From: Aureimonas sp. AU4
GTDB taxonomy: Bacteria > Pseudomonadota > Alphaproteobacteria > Rhizobiales > Rhizobiaceae
NCBI RefSeq assembly: GCF_001463765.1
Contig: NZ_BBWK01000048.1
Coordinates: forward strand, 1 to 64,000
Reading direction: 5' to 3'
DNA length: 64,000 bases
Part shown: piece by piece, positions 37,169-45,654 of the stretch
Position numbering within the stretch: position 1 is the stretch's first letter
How the letters are laid out: each line of letters begins with the position of its first letter
The notes under the pieces: model-generated
The model's database searches: none
What the model saw: only the letters and a program-made list of their open reading frames with translations
What the model was told of the DNA's origin: nothing
Program-made: the position numbers and the translations under genes

Positions 37169-38297
37169 TCAGTCGATGTCTGCGACCTCGACGTCGCCGC
37201 CGAACACCCGCTGCGCCAGCGCAGCCTCGATGAACGGGTCGATCTTGCCGTCGAGCACGTCGCTCGGCGTCGTTTCCTGCATCCCGGTCCGCAGATCCTT
37301 GACCAGCTGATAGGGCTGGAGGACGTAGGACCGGATTTGGTGGCCCCACCCGATGTCGCTCTTGGACGCGGCCTCCGCGTTGGCGGCAGCCTCACGCCTT
37401 TCGAGCTCGGCCTCGTAGAGCCGCGCGCGCAACATGTTCCAGGCGGTCGCTCGGTTCTTGTGCTGCGAGCGCTCCTGCTGACACGCCACGACGATGCCGG
37501 TCGGAATGTGCGTGATGCGCACCGCCGAGTCGGTCGTGTTCACGTGCTGGCCGCCAGCGCCCGAGGCGCGGTAGGTATCGATGCGGCAGTCCGATTCGTT
37601 GACCTGGATGTCGATCGAGTCGTCGACGACCGGATAGACCCAGATCGAGGCGAAGGAGGTGTGTCGACGCGCGGCGCTGTCGTAGGGCGAGATGCGCACG
37701 AGACGATGCACGCCGGATTCGACCTTGAGCTTGCCGTAGGCGTTGTGGCCCTTGATCAGGATCGTCGCGGACTTGATGCCCGCCTCTTCGCCGGCATGCT
37801 GTTCCAGCACCTCGACCTTCATCTTGGAGCGCTCGCCCCAGCGCATGTACATGCGCATGAGCATCGAGGCCCAATCCTGGCTCTCGGTGCCGCCGGCACC
37901 CGAGTGAACCTCGAGATAGGTGTCGTTGCTGTCGGCCTCGCCGGACAGGAGAGCCTCGACCTGGCGTTCGGCGACCTGCGCCTTCAGACCGCGAATCGCG
38001 TTCTCGGCGTCGTCGACGATCCCCTGGTCGCCTTCCTCCTCGCCCATGGCGATGAGCTCGATATTATCTTTCAGCTGCGTTTCGAGATCGCGGATACCCC
38101 CGATCGCCGAGTCCAGGCGCTGACGCTCCTTCATGAGCTTCTGCGCTTCGGCCGGGTCGTTCCAGATGGTGGGATCTTCGGCGGCCGAGTTCAGCCGATC
38201 GAGTTCACGGACGGACTGATCCCAGTCAAAGATGCCTCCTCAGCAGGCTTACGGCCTGCTGGATCTCGTCGACGATGGATTCAATTTCGGCGCGCAT
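37169..38297 (-). CDS. prfB: peptide chain release factor 2, made by programmed +1 frameshift
   Basis: 375 residues after frameshifting. A 23-codon first frame starts at ATG 38297 and ends ...RRHL-TGA at 38226-38228; the second frame continues DWDQSVREL and runs to 37169. The slip site CTT-TGA-C preceded by AGGAGG three bases upstream copies the classic prfB signal. RF2 reads UGA and UAA. The hydrolysis motif [12 protein letters not shown] is intact. The stop-recognition tripeptide is SPY ([14 protein letters not shown]), the usual alphaproteobacterial variant of SPF. It lies about 100 bases downstream of the PBP1a gene. Confidence 0.96.
38225..38240 (-). promoter_or_regulatory. prfB programmed +1 frameshift site
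   Basis: Reading the minus strand: AGGAGG-CAT-CTT-TGA-C. The Shine-Dalgarno-like AGGAGG sits three bases before CTT, exactly as in E. coli (AGGGGG-TAT-CTT-TGA-C). When RF2 is scarce, the ribosome pauses at UGA and slips from CUU to UUU, continuing with GAC. This gives autoregulation of RF2. Confidence 0.95.
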
Positions 38298-38397
38298 GCC
38301 GTCGGCCTCGCTGGGTCTGACGAAGGGTCGGGAAGGTGGCGCGGACCATAGGCAGGGGCCGCCGCGCTGTAAAGCGGGCGCGACGGCCGCGACGCCC

Positions 38398-40830
38398 CTA
38401 GAAGAGACCACCCGCTCCCGAAACGATGGCTTCGTTGGCCTCGGGCGAGATCGCCTGGGCGGTCGCGCCGCCGTAACCTTCGTCGCCGATCACCTCGTAG
38501 GTGTCGGACGGACCCGTGCCGGGCTTGAAGGCCTCGAGAATGGAGCCGTTGCCCTTGCTGGCCATGCCGGTCTTCCGGTCCACCGAAATCTGCGTCATTC
38601 CCTCCGGGATGCGGAAGTCGGCGACCGGCTTGCCCTTGATCGCCTGCTGCATGAATTCCACGAAGACCGGCGCAGCGAAACCGCCGCCCGTCCGGCCATG
38701 GCCAAGGGGCTGCGGATTGTCGTAGCCCAGATATACGCCGGTCACGAGGTTAGGCGTGTATCCGATGAACCACGCGTCCTTCTCGTCATTCGTGGTGCCC
38801 GTCTTGCCGGCGGTCGGAACGCCGAGCTCCTTGACGATCGTCGCCGTGCCCCGCTGGACGACGCCTTCCATCATGGAGGTGATCTGGTAGGCCGTCATCG
38901 GGTCGAGGACCTGCTGGCGGTCGTCTACCAGAGTGGGCTCGTCCTGGCTTGCCCAGCCCGTGGCGTTGCAGGCCTCGCAGCCCCGGTTGTCGTGCTTGTA
39001 GACGGTGCGGCCGTACCGGTCCTGGATGCGGTCGATCAGCGAGGGCTCGATCGAGCGACCGCCGTTGGCCATGACCGAGTAGGCCGAGACCATGCGCATG
39101 ACGGTTGTCTCGCCCGAACCGAGAGACATCGGCAGGTAGGGAGCGAGCTTGTCGTAGACGCCGAAGCGCTCGGCGTACTGGGCCACGAGATCCATGCCCA
39201 TGTCCTTCGCCAAGCGCACGGTCATGAGGTTGCGGCTCTTCTCGATGCCGAGACGCAGCGTCGAGGGTCCCGAGACCTCGCCGCCGTAGTTCTTCGGCTC
39301 CCAGTAGCCGCCCGTCCCGTTCGGGATCGAGATCGGAGCGTCCAGGATGACCGACGCGGGCGTATAGCCGTTGTCGAGCGCCGCGGCATAGACGATCGGC
39401 TTGAACGAGGACCCCGGCTGCCGGTAGGCCTGCGTTGCGCGGTTGAACTCCGACTGGGCATAGGAAAACCCGCCGACGAGGGCCATGACGCGGCCCGTAT
39501 GGGGATCCATGGCGACAAGCGCGCCCTGCACCTTGGGCGGCTGCCGAAGGCGGTAGCCGCCGTCCGCCTTCTTCTCGACATAGACGACGTCGCCGCGCGA
39601 CAGGACGCCATCGACGCCACGAGCGGTGCCTGAGCGGCCGGTGCGGGACTGGCGCAGCGCCCACTTCATGTCGGCCAGATCGAGCATCGCGATATCGCGG
39701 TCGGCGCCCAGGCGCCCGGAGGCTTCGCGGCGCGGCTGGAGTCCGACGCTGGCGGAACCGCCGTCGGCGGACAGGACGATGGCGAGGCGCCATTCCGGAA
39801 CGTCGGAGAGCGCGGGAACCTCGCCGACCGCCTTGCCCCAGTCGTTGCCGGGATCGACGGTGGTGACCGGACCGCGGTAGCCCTGTCCCTGATCGTAGCT
39901 CACGAGCGCGTGCTGGAGCGACGTGCGCGCCTCGAGCTGCATCTTCGGGTCGAGCGTCGTGCGGATCGACAGGCCGCCCTCGTAGAGCTCCTTCACGCCG
40001 TAGCGGTTGATGATGTCGCGGCGCACCTCTTCGGTGAAGTATTCGGCGGACGCGATATAGGTGCCGCTCGGACGCGGGTTGACGCCGAGCGGGCGCGCCT
40101 GGGCCTCGGCCGCCTCGTCGTTGCTGATGAAGCCGTTCTCGGCCATGCGCTGGATGACCCAGTTGCGGCGGCCGATCGCCTCGTCCGGGTCGCGGAACGG
40201 ATTATAGTTCTCGGGCGCCTTGGGCAGGGCCGCGAGATAGGCGACCTCGTCGATGGTCAGCTCGTTCACCGACTTGTCGAAATAGGCGAGCGACGCGGCG
40301 GCGACGCCGTAGGAGCCGAGGCCGAGATAGATCTCGTTGAGGTAGAGCTCGAGGATGTGATCCTTCGAGTAGGCCTGCTCGATCCGAAGCGAAAGGATCG
40401 CCTCCTTGATCTTGCGCTCCATCGAACGCTCGTTCGTCAGAAGGAAGTTCTTGGCGACCTGCTGGGTGATCGTCGAGCCGCCCTGCATCGGGCCACCGCG
40501 CACATACAGAAGGGCCGCGCGGCCAATGCCTTCGACGTCGACGCCGGGATGGTTGTAGAAATTCTTGTCTTCGGCCGACAGGAAGGCGTCCTTGATGCGC
40601 TGGGGAATGGCCTGGATCGGCAGGTAGAGGCGCCGCTCCTTGGCATATTCCGCCATCAGCGACCCGTCCGACGCGTGCATCCGGGTCGTCACGGGCGGCT
40701 CGTAATTGGCCAGCACCTGATAGTCCGGCAGGTCCTGGCTCATGCTCGCCACGTACCAGGCGGCGCCGCCCGCCGCGATCAGCGCGAACACCGTTCCGAT
40801 TCCGAAGAGGTATCCGAGCAGTCTGATCAT
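38398..40830 (-). CDS. mrcA: penicillin-binding protein 1A
   Basis: 810 residues. Bifunctional class A PBP. After the N-terminal membrane helix (residues 5-27), the GT51 transglycosylase domain has AEDKNFYNHPG with the catalytic Glu (about 86), GGSTITQQVAKN and RKIKEAILSLRIEQ. The transpeptidase has the active-site SSFK (about 476), SRN, and GKTGTTNDEKDAW (KTG about 674). It polymerises and cross-links peptidoglycan. The ATG at 40830 follows GGAGACACC; a longer frame is rejected. Order amidase, PBP1a, prfB is typical of Rhizobiales. Confidence 0.96.
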   Translation of the reverse strand: MIRLLGYLFGIGTVFALIAAGGAAWYVASMSQDLPDYQVLANYEPPVTTRMHASDGSLMAEYAKERRLYLPIQAIPQRIKDAFLSAEDKNFYNHPGVDVEGIGRAALLYVRGGPMQGGSTITQQVAKNFLLTNERSMERKIKEAILSLRIEQAYSKDHILELYLNEIYLGLGSYGVAAASLAYFDKSVNELTIDEVAYLAALPKAPENYNPFRDPDEAIGRRNWVIQRMAENGFISNDEAAEAQARPLGVNPRPSGTYIASAEYFTEEVRRDIINRYGVKELYEGGLSIRTTLDPKMQLEARTSLQHALVSYDQGQGYRGPVTTVDPGNDWGKAVGEVPALSDVPEWRLAIVLSADGGSASVGLQPRREASGRLGADRDIAMLDLADMKWALRQSRTGRSGTARGVDGVLSRGDVVYVEKKADGGYRLRQPPKVQGALVAMDPHTGRVMALVGGFSYAQSEFNRATQAYRQPGSSFKPIVYAAALDNGYTPASVILDAPISIPNGTGGYWEPKNYGGEVSGPSTLRLGIEKSRNLMTVRLAKDMGMDLVAQYAERFGVYDKLAPYLPMSLGSGETTVMRMVSAYSVMANGGRSIEPSLIDRIQDRYGRTVYKHDNRGCEACNATGWASQDEPTLVDDRQQVLDPMTAYQITSMMEGVVQRGTATIVKELGVPTAGKTGTTNDEKDAWFIGYTPNLVTGVYLGYDNPQPLGHGRTGGGFAAPVFVEFMQQAIKGKPVADFRIPEGMTQISVDRKTGMASKGNGSILEAFKPGTGPSDTYEVIGDEGYGGATAQAISPEANEAIVSGAGGLF

Positions 40831-40996
40831 GGTGTCTCCGTAGCGGCGCCCGTCCTCGCGCCCGTGGGCGATGAGGGACCGGATCAAACGACGCGTCTTG
40901 GCGCTCGTTTGCCATGCTTTCTAAATGAGGCGTACGCATGTTGCGAGGCTGAAGGATCGCGCGGTTGTTGCAACGAGGCAACGTCCTCGCGCGCGG

Positions 40997-42181
40997 TCAT
41001 CCACCACGCTCGCGCAGCGACGAGACGACGGCCTTGGCGAGGATACCGGCGAACTCGCGTTGCCAGTCCGGCGAGAGGAGGAGCTTCTCCTCCTCCTTGT
41101 TGGACAGGTAGCCGATCTCGAGCAGCACGGACGGCACGTCCGGCGCCCTGAGCACCCGAAAGCCCGCCGACCGCTTCGGATTGTTGATGAGCCGAACACC
41201 TGCTTCCTTCATGTCCTCGACAAGATGGCCGGCAAAGCGCTCGGTCAGGCTCTCGGTCTCGCGCCGCACGAGGTCCACGAGGATATCGTGGATCTCCGGC
41301 GCGTCCTGATCCCACTCGGCTCCCGCGAACCGGTCGGCGGCGTTCTCGCTTTCGGCGATCTCGCTGGAAAGCGCGTCGGACGCGCGATCCGAGAGCGTAT
41401 AGACCGTCGCCCCGCGCAGATCCTTGTAGCGGATCGAGTCCGCATGCAGCGAGATGAAAAGATCGGCGTGCGCGCGCCTGGCGATCGCGCTGCGCTCGTT
41501 GAGCGGAATGAACGTGTCGTCCGACCGGGTCAGGATGGTGTTCACGTCGGGCTTGCCTGCGAGCGCGTCTCGCAGCGCCATGGCGAAAGCCAGGTTGATC
41601 GCCTTCTCCTCGGTACCCCCGTCCCCGGTCGCGCCCCGGTCGACGCCGCCGTGTCCGGCGTCGATCACGACCGTGAAGCGTCGCGGTACGGCCGGCGCCG
41701 CGACGGGGACCGCATGACGGGAGACATCGCCCGGATCGCTCCAGACGAAGGCAGCGTCGTTGGCGGAGGGCAGTTCGAGGCGCACGGTTGCGCGCTCACC
41801 GTCGCGCCGAACCTCCAGACGCGGCTTCACGGCGCCCGACAGCGTCAGGAGAAGCCGATAGCGATCGCCGCCCGCAAATCCCTGGCGCATTCCGGTGATC
41901 AGTCCGTCGGACGGTTCGGGCAGCTTGGCGGCTGACACGGCGCCGTCGAGGTCGAGAGCGATGCGATAGGGCTTTCGCAGGAGAACGAGCCGAGGACTGG
42001 CCGGACCGGACAACTCGATCTCGACATCGGACCGGGCCTTGTCGCTCGTCTGTCGGATCGCAGTCACGATCGTCGTCGGCGCCTGCGCGTGAACCTCCGC
42101 GATCACGCCAATAGATAGCAGGAACAGGATGGCAAGACCGCACGCTGTTCGAAAAACAATCGAACCAACGAAGTGCCTCAT
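40997..42181 (-). CDS. N-acetylmuramoyl-L-alanine amidase (AMIN + Amidase_3)
   Basis: 394 residues from MRHFVGS. A signal peptide covers about 1-33 (LAILFLLSIGVIAEVHAQ). Residues about 40-140 look like an AMIN domain for septal targeting; the C-terminal Amidase_3 domain has VIDAGHGGVDRGATG, the metal-binding FISLHADSI and LLEIGYLSNKEEEKLL. It cleaves the stem peptide from MurNAc during cell separation. An earlier ATG pair at 42217-42220 is also in frame; the first of these overlaps the stop of a small upstream ORF as ATGA, so a start there with 13 extra residues is possible. Confidence 0.92.
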   Translation of the reverse strand: MRHFVGSIVFRTACGLAILFLLSIGVIAEVHAQAPTTIVTAIRQTSDKARSDVEIELSGPASPRLVLLRKPYRIALDLDGAVSAAKLPEPSDGLITGMRQGFAGGDRYRLLLTLSGAVKPRLEVRRDGERATVRLELPSANDAAFVWSDPGDVSRHAVPVAAPAVPRRFTVVIDAGHGGVDRGATGDGGTEEKAINLAFAMALRDALAGKPDVNTILTRSDDTFIPLNERSAIARRAHADLFISLHADSIRYKDLRGATVYTLSDRASDALSSEIAESENAADRFAGAEWDQDAPEIHDILVDLVRRETESLTERFAGHLVEDMKEAGVRLINNPKRSAGFRVLRAPDVPSVLLEIGYLSNKEEEKLLLSPDWQREFAGILAKAVVSSLRERGG

Positions 42182-42216
42182 GTCGTAGCGTTGCACTTGT
42201 TTACCGGGCTTGCACA

Positions 42217-42486
42217 TCATAAAAGCGGAATCGAGGCACTTGCGTTGTCGCGACGCGATCTGGTGATCCTCGGGCTCGGCGCGTGAGCGTTTGGCCCGGC
42301 GGGTTCCGCCGGTTTCGAAACGCGGCAGTCCAGATCGCAGGAAACCTCGGCAGATTCCACTTCGACCGGGCCAACAGGCGCCCGGACGGAACGCTCGCGC
42401 GATCGCTCCCCTCGTGAACGGACCGCGCGATTCCATCGGTCGTTTGAAGCGGCCATCATGTGTTGCAGGTCGCCCGCGCGTGTCAT
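42217..42486 (-). CDS. possible small protein coupled to the amidase gene
   Basis: 89 residues from MTRAGDLQHMM, rich in Arg, Ser, Ala and Pro, with no hydrophobic stretch and no family I know. AAGGAGG stands eight bases before this ATG, one of the best ribosome sites in the window; another ATG two codons earlier is too close to it. Its TGA overlaps an in-frame ATG of the amidase gene as ATGA. Against it: codons after about the twelfth show less G/C in the third position than neighbouring genes. It may be a real small protein or a leader ORF. Confidence 0.35.
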   Translation of the reverse strand: MTRAGDLQHMMAASNDRWNRAVRSRGERSRERSVRAPVGPVEVESAEVSCDLDCRVSKPAEPAGPNAHAPSPRITRSRRDNASASIPLL

Positions 42487-42493
42487 CGGCATA

Positions 42494-42663
42494 CCCTCCT
42501 TCTTCGTCAAAACTGCCGCATCCGCCAGGATCGCAGCTTGCGTTGGAGGGAGCCCTCGACGTTTGCAGCCGGGCCGGCCCTGCGGACCCGCCCGTCCAGA
42601 CCTTTCAGCCGGCCGATGCGGCCGGACGTTTCGGAGCGGCCAGGGTCCGGGAGTTGAGATTTC
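42494..42663 (+). promoter_or_regulatory. 5' leader of rne with a hairpin near the start
   Basis: The region between the amidase and rne genes is about 480 bases. Its part next to the amidase may hold a small minus-strand ORF. The 170 bases before rne contain a perfect stem-loop, CCGGCC-GATGC-GGCCGG at 42609-42625, and a GGGAG ribosome site about 11 bases before the ATG. RNase E genes often control their own mRNA through leader hairpins, so this is a candidate, not a proven, feedback element. Confidence 0.35.
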
Positions 42664-45615
42664 ATGGCAAACAAGATGCTGATCGACGCGTCGCATCCGG
42701 AAGAGACCCGGGTCGTCGTCGTCAAGGGTAACCGGGTCGAGGAGTTCGACTTCGAGTCCGAGCACAAGAAGCAGCTCAAGGGCAATATCTATCTCGCCAA
42801 GGTGATCCGCGTCGAGCCGTCGCTCCAGGCGGCCTTCGTCGAGTATGGCGGCAACCGCCACGGCTTCCTCGCCTTCAGCGAGATCCACCCAGACTACTAC
42901 CAGATCCCGGTCGCCGACCGGCAGGCCCTCATCGAGGATGAGCTCGCCCGGGCGCGCGAAGAAGAGGAGGAGGACGAGCCGAAGCCCGCTCGTTCCACCG
43001 CGCGCGGTCGCGGCAACCGCAGGGGTCGCGGCGGTGACGCGAAGGCCTCGACCGACACGCCCGACGGCGAGTCGGTGTCCGAGTCGGTCGACGAGACCGA
43101 GGCCGACGAGGGCGGCGCGCAGGAAATCGTCGAGGACGACGACGTCGAGGAACTCGGCGGCGCCGGACCGGGCGATCTGGCAGACGACAGCGAAGACGAA
43201 GCCACGACGGCATCCGGCGAGGAAGCGACGCCCGTCGTCGAGGAGAGCGTCGCCGAGATCGTCGAAGCCGCGGCCGAGAGCGAGACTGCGGACGCCGGAA
43301 GCGAGACCGGCGCCGAGAGCGAGGAAGCCTCCGAGGGCGAGGCCCGCACGTCGCGCCGGTCCTCCGGCCGACGCCGTCGTGGCGGCCGGCGCGGCGAGGC
43401 CGTCGAAGCGGAAGCCGCCTCCGGCGATGAGGCCGAGCAGGTCGACGAGATCGGCTCCGAGGACGCGATGGAGGAGGTTCCGGTTCGCACGAGCCGCCCG
43501 CCCCGCAAGCAGTACAAGATCCAGGAGGTCATCAAGCGCCGCCAGATCCTGCTCGTGCAGGTCGTGAAGGAAGAGCGCGGCAACAAGGGTGCCGCGCTGA
43601 CCACCTACCTGTCGCTGGCCGGCCGCTACTCGGTCCTCATGCCCAATACGGCACGGGGCGGCGGCATCTCGCGCAAGATCACCAACGCGGCTGACCGCAA
43701 GCGGCTGAAGGACCTCGTGCGCGACCTCGAGGTGCCCCGCGGCATGGGAATCATCCTTCGCACCGCCGGCGCCAACCGCACCAAGCCCGAAATCAAGCGC
43801 GACTACGAGTACCTGATGCGCCTTTGGGAGACCGTGCGCACGATGACGCTCCAGTCGTCGGCGCCCGCCCTCGTCTACGAGGAAGGCTCGCTCATCAAGC
43901 GCTCGATCCGCGATCTCTACAACAAGGATATCGACCAGGTTCTGGTCGCGGGCGAAGGCGGCTACCGCGAAGCCAAAGACTTCATGCGGATGCTGATGCC
44001 TAGCCAGGCGAAGGTGGTCCAGCCCTATCGCGAGCCGGTGCCCATCTTCGCGCGCTCGGGCATCGAGGCGCAGCTCGACAAGATGCTGCAGCCGAGCGTG
44101 ACGCTGAAGTCGGGCGGCTACATCATCATCAACCAGACCGAGGCGCTGGTCGCCATCGACGTCAACTCCGGTCGCTCGACGCGCGAACACTCGGTCGAGG
44201 ATACCGCCTACCAGACAAACCTGGAGGCGGCCGAGGAGGTCGCCCGCCAGCTGCGCCTGCGCGATCTCGCTGGCCTGATCGTCATCGACTTCATCGACAT
44301 GGAGGAGAAGCGCAACAACCGGAACGTCGAGAAGCGCCTGAAGGAGTGCCTCAAGGACGACCGCGCGCGCATCCAGATCGGTCGCATCTCGCACTTCGGC
44401 CTTCTGGAGATGAGCCGCCAGCGCATTCGTGCCAGCGTCCTTGAATCCACGATGCAGCCTTGCCCGGTCTGCGCCGGAAACGGGTATATCCGCTCCGAGT
44501 CCTCGCTGGCCCTGCACCTCCTGCGAACGCTGGAGGAGCACCTCCAGAAGCACGGCACGCACGACGTCATCGTGAAGGTGCCGACCTCGACCGCGCTCTA
44601 CGTGCTCAACGAGAAGCGGGCGACGATCGACGACCTGGAGCAGCACCACGGCGTGCGCATCATCCTCCAGGCCGTGGAGGGCGTCGGGCACCAGCACATC
44701 GCGATCGAGCACGGTGCCGAGGCGGTAAAGCGTCCCCGTCCCGAGCCCGTGCAGCCCGTCTCGGTCGTGGCCGAGGAGATCGAAGAGGTCGAGGACGTCA
44801 CGGACGAGGAGGCTGCCGAAGAAGAGGCGCCCGAGGCCAACGGCACGCTTGAGACGAACACGCGCGAGGATGGCAACGGCCGCCGCCGCCGTCGTCGTCG
44901 TCGGGGTGGCCGACGCAATGGCGAGGGTGAGTCCGAGGCTGAGGCGACGGCGGAGGGCACGGACGACGAAAGCGTCGCCGAGGCCTCGGATGCTGAGGTC
45001 GAAGTCGCCGGCGAGTCGGGAGAGGCTGGCGGCGACGATGCCGAAAGCCGCGAGCGCAAGCGCCGCCGTCGCGGTCGTCGTGGCGGTCGTCGCAGCCGCG
45101 AGGACGGTGCCCATGACGCGCCTGTCATGGATGTCGCTGGCGGTGCCGGTGCCGGCGAGGACCTGCCGGTCGTGATCGATGACGCGATCGCGGAGGATGA
45201 CGGTTCCCAGACGCTCGACCCTGTCGAGATCGGCGATGTCGCCGAGCGCTCGCCCGAGCCCGAGATGACGGATGCCGTGGATGCCATCGAGGGCGTCGAT
45301 CTTGACGGCGCTCGGGTCGCGGATCTCGAGGACGAGAACCTCGCGGTGCCGCCGGACGAGAACGAGGTCATCGCCGACACGGCGGAGGCGGGCGCGCTGA
45401 TCGACGGCAATCCCCCGCTCGACGAGGTGTTCCCGGACGTGGAGGACGCCACCAGCGTCCCCAACGAGATCATCGAGAGCGAGGTCGAGGCCGCTCAGGA
45501 CCAACCGGACTCCGCCACGCGCGGTCCTCGAATCACGTCCAACGGCGAGGAGCCGGAAGCCGAGGCCGACCGGCCGAAGCGGACCGGCTGGTGGGCCAAG
45601 CGCTCCTTCTTCTGA
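42664..45615 (+). CDS. rne: ribonuclease E/G
   Basis: 983 residues. Endonuclease of mRNA decay and rRNA processing. The S1 domain starts at the N-terminus (GNIYLAKVIRVEPSLQAAFVEYG) but is split by an acidic and Arg-rich insert at about 98-280 before it resumes with KQYKIQEVIKRRQ. The DNase I-like catalytic part has IAIDVNSGRS...DLAGLIVIDFIDME, and the Zn-link is CPVC at about 600-603. From about 690 the tail is disordered, acidic with Arg-rich blocks (RRRRRRRGGRR), likely for RNA and degradosome partners. A strong terminator follows. Confidence 0.96.
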   Translation: MANKMLIDASHPEETRVVVVKGNRVEEFDFESEHKKQLKGNIYLAKVIRVEPSLQAAFVEYGGNRHGFLAFSEIHPDYYQIPVADRQALIEDELARAREEEEEDEPKPARSTARGRGNRRGRGGDAKASTDTPDGESVSESVDETEADEGGAQEIVEDDDVEELGGAGPGDLADDSEDEATTASGEEATPVVEESVAEIVEAAAESETADAGSETGAESEEASEGEARTSRRSSGRRRRGGRRGEAVEAEAASGDEAEQVDEIGSEDAMEEVPVRTSRPPRKQYKIQEVIKRRQILLVQVVKEERGNKGAALTTYLSLAGRYSVLMPNTARGGGISRKITNAADRKRLKDLVRDLEVPRGMGIILRTAGANRTKPEIKRDYEYLMRLWETVRTMTLQSSAPALVYEEGSLIKRSIRDLYNKDIDQVLVAGEGGYREAKDFMRMLMPSQAKVVQPYREPVPIFARSGIEAQLDKMLQPSVTLKSGGYIIINQTEALVAIDVNSGRSTREHSVEDTAYQTNLEAAEEVARQLRLRDLAGLIVIDFIDMEEKRNNRNVEKRLKECLKDDRARIQIGRISHFGLLEMSRQRIRASVLESTMQPCPVCAGNGYIRSESSLALHLLRTLEEHLQKHGTHDVIVKVPTSTALYVLNEKRATIDDLEQHHGVRIILQAVEGVGHQHIAIEHGAEAVKRPRPEPVQPVSVVAEEIEEVEDVTDEEAAEEEAPEANGTLETNTREDGNGRRRRRRRRGGRRNGEGESEAEATAEGTDDESVAEASDAEVEVAGESGEAGGDDAESRERKRRRRGRRGGRRSREDGAHDAPVMDVAGGAGAGEDLPVVIDDAIAEDDGSQTLDPVEIGDVAERSPEPEMTDAVDAIEGVDLDGARVADLEDENLAVPPDENEVIADTAEAGALIDGNPPLDEVFPDVEDATSVPNEIIESEVEAAQDQPDSATRGPRITSNGEEPEAEADRPKRTGWWAKRSFF

Positions 45616-45623
45616 GATTCCGG

Positions 45624-45648
45624 ACGGGGCGCCCTTGCGGCGCCCCGT
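45624..45648. terminator. bidirectional terminator after rne
   Basis: Perfect 10-bp stem ACGGGGCGCC / GGCGCCCCGT with a CTTGC loop, followed by TTCGTGTT. It lies nine bases after the rne stop and seven bases before the end of the convergent aminotransferase gene. Confidence 0.8.
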
Positions 45649-45654
45649 TCGTGT

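Noticed and set aside
43000-45200. Arg/Glu-rich repeats within rne as a DNA repeat element
   Set aside because: They are coding low-complexity segments of RNase E and have no regular repeat unit at DNA level.
42487-45504. Long minus-strand frame over rne
   Set aside because: Antisense of the RNase E gene; low-complexity runs mirror its charged repeats. Only the last part, outside rne, is kept as a possible small ORF.
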